Assembly: GCF_030272615.1 (NCBI RefSeq)
Contig: NC_081414.1
Span: forward strand, 910,043,009 to 910,107,008
DNA: 64,000 bases
Direction of reading: 5' to 3'
Source: Cryptomeria japonica
Lineage: Eukaryota > Streptophyta > Pinopsida > Cupressales > Cupressaceae
This document shows, in pieces, positions 59,839 to 64,000 of the stretch; position 1 is the first letter of the stretch; each line of letters opens with the position of its first letter. Below the pieces are notes generated by a model. The model was given only the letters and a program-made list of their open reading frames with translations. It did not search any database and was not told the DNA's origin. Both the position numbers and the translations under genes were made by a program.

Positions 59839-60475
59839 GACAATGTGATTCTAAGAGTTGTTTCAAATAACAATAATAAAAATGCCCCAGACAATGACAA
59901 TGACATATGCATGCCCCCTCAAGGAATTGGCCGGAAACAGCCAAAAAAGAGGCCAATTGATCGATAAGAATGATAGAAAATGATAGGTTTGAACAGATCA
60001 AGAATGGAAGGTCAGATGCATGGATGACAAGCAATGGAAGGTGTAAAAGACCATGACCAGCATAAGATGGAGAGCATGCACGTCCATCTAGGCACTGACA
60101 AAGATCTATAAATGAGACAAGGAGAAGGAAAATAGCTCATTTGCACTAGCCAAAGTGGAGGATTTGTTGCTCTGGAAAAGGACCCTTGCATAGAGATGGA
60201 AAACATTCCAATGGTAGATCACCTCGGGGAATGTGTATGCACCTACAGATGACCAGACAATGTGGGAGCAGCGGTATGTATCTCAAAAACCCATATTATC
60301 AATTTCATGAATTTTGCTTGCTAGTAGGACATTGTGGGGCCCACAAGGAATGGAAGGGACTTTTGTGCCTGTGTGGGCGCATTCTGTGCTTGTGTGAGGA
60401 TATTTTGTGTCTATGTAAGGTACACAGGTGCAGCTTGATGCTGCATAGGCGCAGGACAGGGTACCTAGGAGATAG

Positions 60476-60967
60476 GAGGACTTCCCACTTGCTGGAGAGG
60501 AGGGAGATGATGAGGATGAGGAGGATGATGAGGACAAAGGAGAGGAGGATGGAGGGGATGATGAGGAGGATGATGAGGATAGAGATGAGGATGGGGAGGA
60601 TGAGCCAGATCTAGCCAATCAGGAGGCATTGCAGGATATACCCATAGAGCCGGAGACAGCTAGCATAGAGGAGATGGAGATATGTAGGGCCACCATAGCT
60701 AGTCAGCATGATCACATTATGACATTAGAGAGACAAAATGCTACCTTGAGGATAGAGCAGGATCAGTTTAGAGCAGAGATAGCTAGACTAACAATGGCTT
60801 GAGATACAACAATAGCACAAGCACAACAAGTAGGGCAAAGAGTGACCAAGTATATTGGGTCGATTAGGGATGCCAGCGCACGTGAGATGGCACAGATGTT
60901 GGTAGAGACCAGAGAGGAGATACGCCATTGGAGGACACTATATGAGAGTGCAGTTCCACCAAAGTAG
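60476..60967 (+). pseudogene. Acidic, coiled-coil ORF antisense to element G
   Basis: This frame of 164 codons has one in-frame TGA (60800). It begins after a TAG at 60473, so a start codon is not defined. Residues 10-50 are nearly all Asp and Glu. A helical segment follows with QHDHIMTLERQNATLRIEQD and a second amphipathic part (DASAREMAQMLVETREEIRH). Codon usage in the acidic part is repetitive (GAG/GAT), so part may be a simple repeat. The helical part looks like a real protein. Some Tat-type Gypsy elements are known to carry antisense extra ORFs between integrase and the 3' LTR, and its position fits, but homology is untested. Confidence 0.4.
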
Positions 60968-62317
60968 AGAGCATCATCATATCGGGCATGATCGAGGATA
61001 GAGAGCAGGCCACGTTCTTGGAGGTCAATGAGCAGCATGGGAGTGAGTGGACCTATGAGACCACCATAGCCAGGACCCAGGGTAGGAGGGACATCATCCT
61101 TGAGACATGGCAGGGATGAGGAGGATAGAGGGAGCACCCAGTGATAGAGACATGTGCTCCTTATGACAGAGACATATATGGTGCGACATTATGTAGTCAG
61201 CCTGCGGGCCATACTTAGGACAGATAGTCCAATTTTGTACTCCGATACTGTTTTGATAGATGATATGATATGCAGCTATATGATGGGATGCAATGTGTTA
61301 TGGCTTATGGTTATTTTCTATGTATGGATGTCTTATGCACTATTTATGTACCGTTGTGGAACATGTATATTTTTATGTGTTTTTGATGCATTTATAATAT
61401 GAAATAGATAAAATGCTTGATATAATGCAGATGTACTAACCAATGAATGCAGGATGCAGCTTATGTTTTTGGAGATCAGAGAACTAGATAGAACTAACTA
61501 CCCAAACTGATGGAAGAAATGTTAGTAAGAAGAAATTAGACAGAGGACAGTTAGAGATGAAGAAAAACTTGCTTTCACCAATGCACTTTGTAGGTGAGAA
61601 CATTTATTTAATGTAGCAAAACGGATGCAGAGCATCATGGCATTGAAGGCCAGAGCTGAAAAGCAACCCTTTTTGCAAAAGATAGACACATCACACACAA
61701 GGAATGAGTGAAGCATCCTAGGGTGCATACATCAAAGGTCGAGGTATGTGCGGCATTCACAAAGCGAAAGTACTTATCACAGACACCCAATGATATAGTT
61801 GCCCCAGTTTGTGACAAACATTCCACAAACAGCAAACACAACAAAAAAAGGAAAGGGACCATGAACCATCCCGGTCACTCTAAATCACTCAGTGATATCC
61901 TCGAGCAACATAGGAACATGATCGAAGCCAAAGATAAATCAATAAAAAGATAAGACGCACAAATTCAACCAAGTCAAACAAACATTGTGATCGTCATTGT
62001 CAAAAGTGAAAAACAGGAATGATCATGCTATCTGGTTTTAGGGAATGCAGTACCCCATCTAAGATAGGACACAGTCTGGTTTCGAGTATACCACACCCTA
62101 TATAAGACCCATGATAGTAGGGACAAGGACGAATGGTAATGATGTTGATTGATTGGCATGACAATTTTAATTAGTTTGAATGTCTGGTTTGATCAAAAAG
62201 TTCATTCGTTAATGCATGATTTCATTAAAGCGCAGTGTGTGAATGAGTGCCATTGGATGTATGCTCAGCAATCTGTCTATGCACAAAGGGGATATTGTGT
62301 TGTTTTGTTTTTTTCTG
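60968..62317. other. Element G interior, no supported gene
   Basis: Only short open frames without motifs are present. A short Lys-rich frame on + (61708-61953) is unsupported. The sequence is probably the long non-coding 3' interior of a Gypsy element. Confidence 0.45.
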
Positions 62318-62570
62318 AGTTTTTACAAAAAAAAATTTATTTTTTCAGGACATTATTCAATTTTTATGGTTTTTTTCAAGACATTTTTCAATTTTTATGA
62401 TTTTTTCAGAACATTTTTCAATTTTTTTATGATTTTTTGAGGACATTATTCAATTTTTATGATTTTTTCAGGACATTATTTAATTTTTAGGGATTTTTTT
62501 TTTCAGGACTTTATTTGATTTTTTTGGATTATTTCAGGACATTTTTCAATTTTTATGATTTTGCCCCCAG
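62318..62570. repeat. T-rich minisatellite, about 31-bp unit
   Basis: About seven imperfect copies of a unit reading CAGGACATTATTCAATTTT followed by TATGATTTTTT lie in tandem. They end at ATGATTTTGCCCCCAGTG. Units vary in T-run length. Short Phe-rich open frames through it are artefacts. Confidence 0.85.
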
Positions 62571-64000
62571 TGTCTAGCAAGGCAAGGAATATGACAGGTG
62601 AATAAATAGGCTTGCTGAAATGATGGTGGATAGAGGGAAGACAAAGGCCTTTTATCATGGAGACAATATGGATGCAATTTTCAAGGGCTATTGCGTGATG
62701 GGACAAGAGACTAGATATGACAATGTAAAGCAGTGACATGGCATGAGAGACATGTCAAGAGGTTTTTGAAACCATGTTTTGCATTTCACGTCCTTATGTC
62801 AAATCAAGATCAAGGAATGAAAAAGAGTGTATGGATAGTGATAAGATATGGATAGGAGAAGCAAGACCAAGAATGGATAAGGGACATGGACTGAAGGTTG
62901 GGATTGGCTAAGGGATAGTGGCAAAAAGTTGCAATAAGACAGGGAATATGGATGAAAGGTTATAATAAGAAAATGGATAAGGACCAAAAGCTATGATAGA
63001 CTAAAAGCTGCAAACAAGATGCATGATGCTCATGATGATCCTTGGCCTTATTAAGATCAAAGGTGGAAAGGGAAACTGGACATGAGGGACAATAGGATAT
63101 GAAGGGTAATGACAGGGGTTCGATAGGATAATGGAACAATGAAGGACAAAAGGATATGATAGGATAAAACCTGTCCCCAAGTATGGTATGCAAGAAGTTC
63201 ATAGATTACGCATGATGCCTATTTGCTAGGTTTTCACCAATGGATGAATTATTTTTGCTTTACTTCTTTTTTTCTTTTTCTTTTTTCTCACTTTTTTTTT
63301 TTTTTTTGTATTTTGACTTTTTCAAGAGAATATGGACACATGATAGGGGATGGAAGAAGGACTCAAACATCTTTTGTTTTGGATAGTATCTTTGAAAAAA
63401 ATAGACCATGACCTTTAAAAGCATGCTCAAAGACGTTGGTAGGATAAGGACATGGAAAAAGAGATGAAACTAAGGTGAGGATTTATGCAAAGGATTGAAT
63501 CAAAGGGATCGAAGGATGGAAAATATGCATTGGATAATAGATAGGGTATTGGAAGAATTGGGCTTCAGTGGATGGAAATGAAGGCAAGATCAACATTGCC
63601 ACACACCTTGAGGGGTGATGGACTGATGGAGGAAAAATGTATTTTGGATATTGAGATTTTGATGAAGGAATAGCTAGGGATTTGCGGACATAAGGGCCCA
63701 AAACGGATGAAGAAGGTGATGGAGGAACAAATTTGAGAGGGTTGGATGGAGGAATAGCAACTTTGGATGCCAAGTTGGATGTTTCTTTAGGCTTTTGTGC
63801 TTCAAGGAGCCACTTAGGGATCCACATGGTTTTTTATTTTTCATGCTTTTGTGATTCCTTGGAATGCATTGCTTGCACAAGGGATTTAGGAACCCATATA
63901 TATTTTGACTTTTGTTTTTGAGAAATGGGCCTTTGTGACCTTTTGGATTTTTCCTTTTCTTTTTGGATCATATTTTTATTTCTTTTTACATGTCAATTAG
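62571..64000. other. Element G interior continuing out of the window
   Basis: This includes a long T-rich stretch (63260-63310) and purine-rich GATAAGGAC/GGATAAGG words on the + strand. A minus-strand frame at 63483-63827 reads WIPKWLLEAQ, and a similar WVPKSLVQAM lies just upstream of it, hinting at a repeated protein motif. I cannot assign it. Confidence 0.4.

Larger units (their letters stand above)
57698..64000 (-). mobile_element. Element G: Gypsy LTR with internal sequence on both sides
   Basis: An LTR at 58300-59822 has a primer-binding site on its left (58276-58293) and a polypurine tract on its right (59823-59838). Both are oriented for the minus strand. The right side (59823-64000) is then the 3' interior of one copy, and the left side (57698-58299) the leader of another copy sharing the same LTR. 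No gag or pol domain is visible in either part. The left edge against LINE F is approximate. Confidence 0.65.

Noticed and set aside
60186-60614. Arg/Met-rich plus-strand frame of 142 codons
   Set aside because: It reads the GAG/GAT repeat out of phase; the acidic phase continues into a plausible helical protein, so that phase was preferred.
62243-62440. Phe-rich small protein
   Set aside because: Translation of the T-rich minisatellite, not a gene.

Overview
This 64 kb window looks like repeat-dense intergenic DNA from a large-genome land plant. A gymnosperm (conifer-type) is my best guess, with low to moderate confidence. I find no convincing host gene, tRNA, rRNA, CRISPR array or bacterial feature. 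Almost all of it is retrotransposons nested inside one another, most carrying stop codons or frameshifts. The guess rests on very long elements, Ty3/Gypsy pol with an extra RNase H domain, pol-less Copia-like giants and an L1-type LINE. No database search was possible.

Layout. 1-1420: unassigned. 1421-4531: 5'-truncated Ty1/Copia element 'A' (+) with reverse transcriptase, RNase H and 3' LTR. 4614-13463: complete pol-less Copia-type element 'B' (-) with matching 5-bp target duplications (ATCCC). Its 3' LTR is itself interrupted by a probable solo LTR (5805-6610). 13464 to about 30200: old Ty3/Gypsy element 'H' (-), split by the pol-less element 'I' (+, 14332-22111) inside its integrase and by a solo LTR 'J' of the I family (28127-29262) just before gag. 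30208-30944 and 54543-57697: the two halves of an L1-type LINE 'F' (+). It is split by element 'C' (-, 30945-54542), a second copy of the B family. C is split in turn by a 16 kb Ty3/Gypsy element 'E' (-, 35784-51781). 57698-64000: Gypsy LTR and internal sequence 'G' (-), running off the window.

The most unusual content is in two places. (1) B, C and I have complete or near-complete LTRs, a primer-binding site, a polypurine tract and a gag with four or five zinc knuckles, but no protease, integrase or reverse transcriptase. In place of pol they carry one very long second ORF (about 1,107 codons in B) of unknown function. It is recognisably homologous between the B/C family and the diverged I family. 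These look like non-autonomous passengers that keep an extra protein and would need pol from a Copia relative; A shares polypurine-tract and LTR-end features with them. (2) Each of E's 4.75 kb LTRs contains a long coding region (about 1,060 codons in two frames) with no resemblance to gag or pol, so one element carries it twice.

Both Gypsy elements E and H carry a second RNase H domain between protease and reverse transcriptase. Insertion order can be read from the nesting: H before I, J and B; LINE F before C before E; B before the solo LTR inside it.
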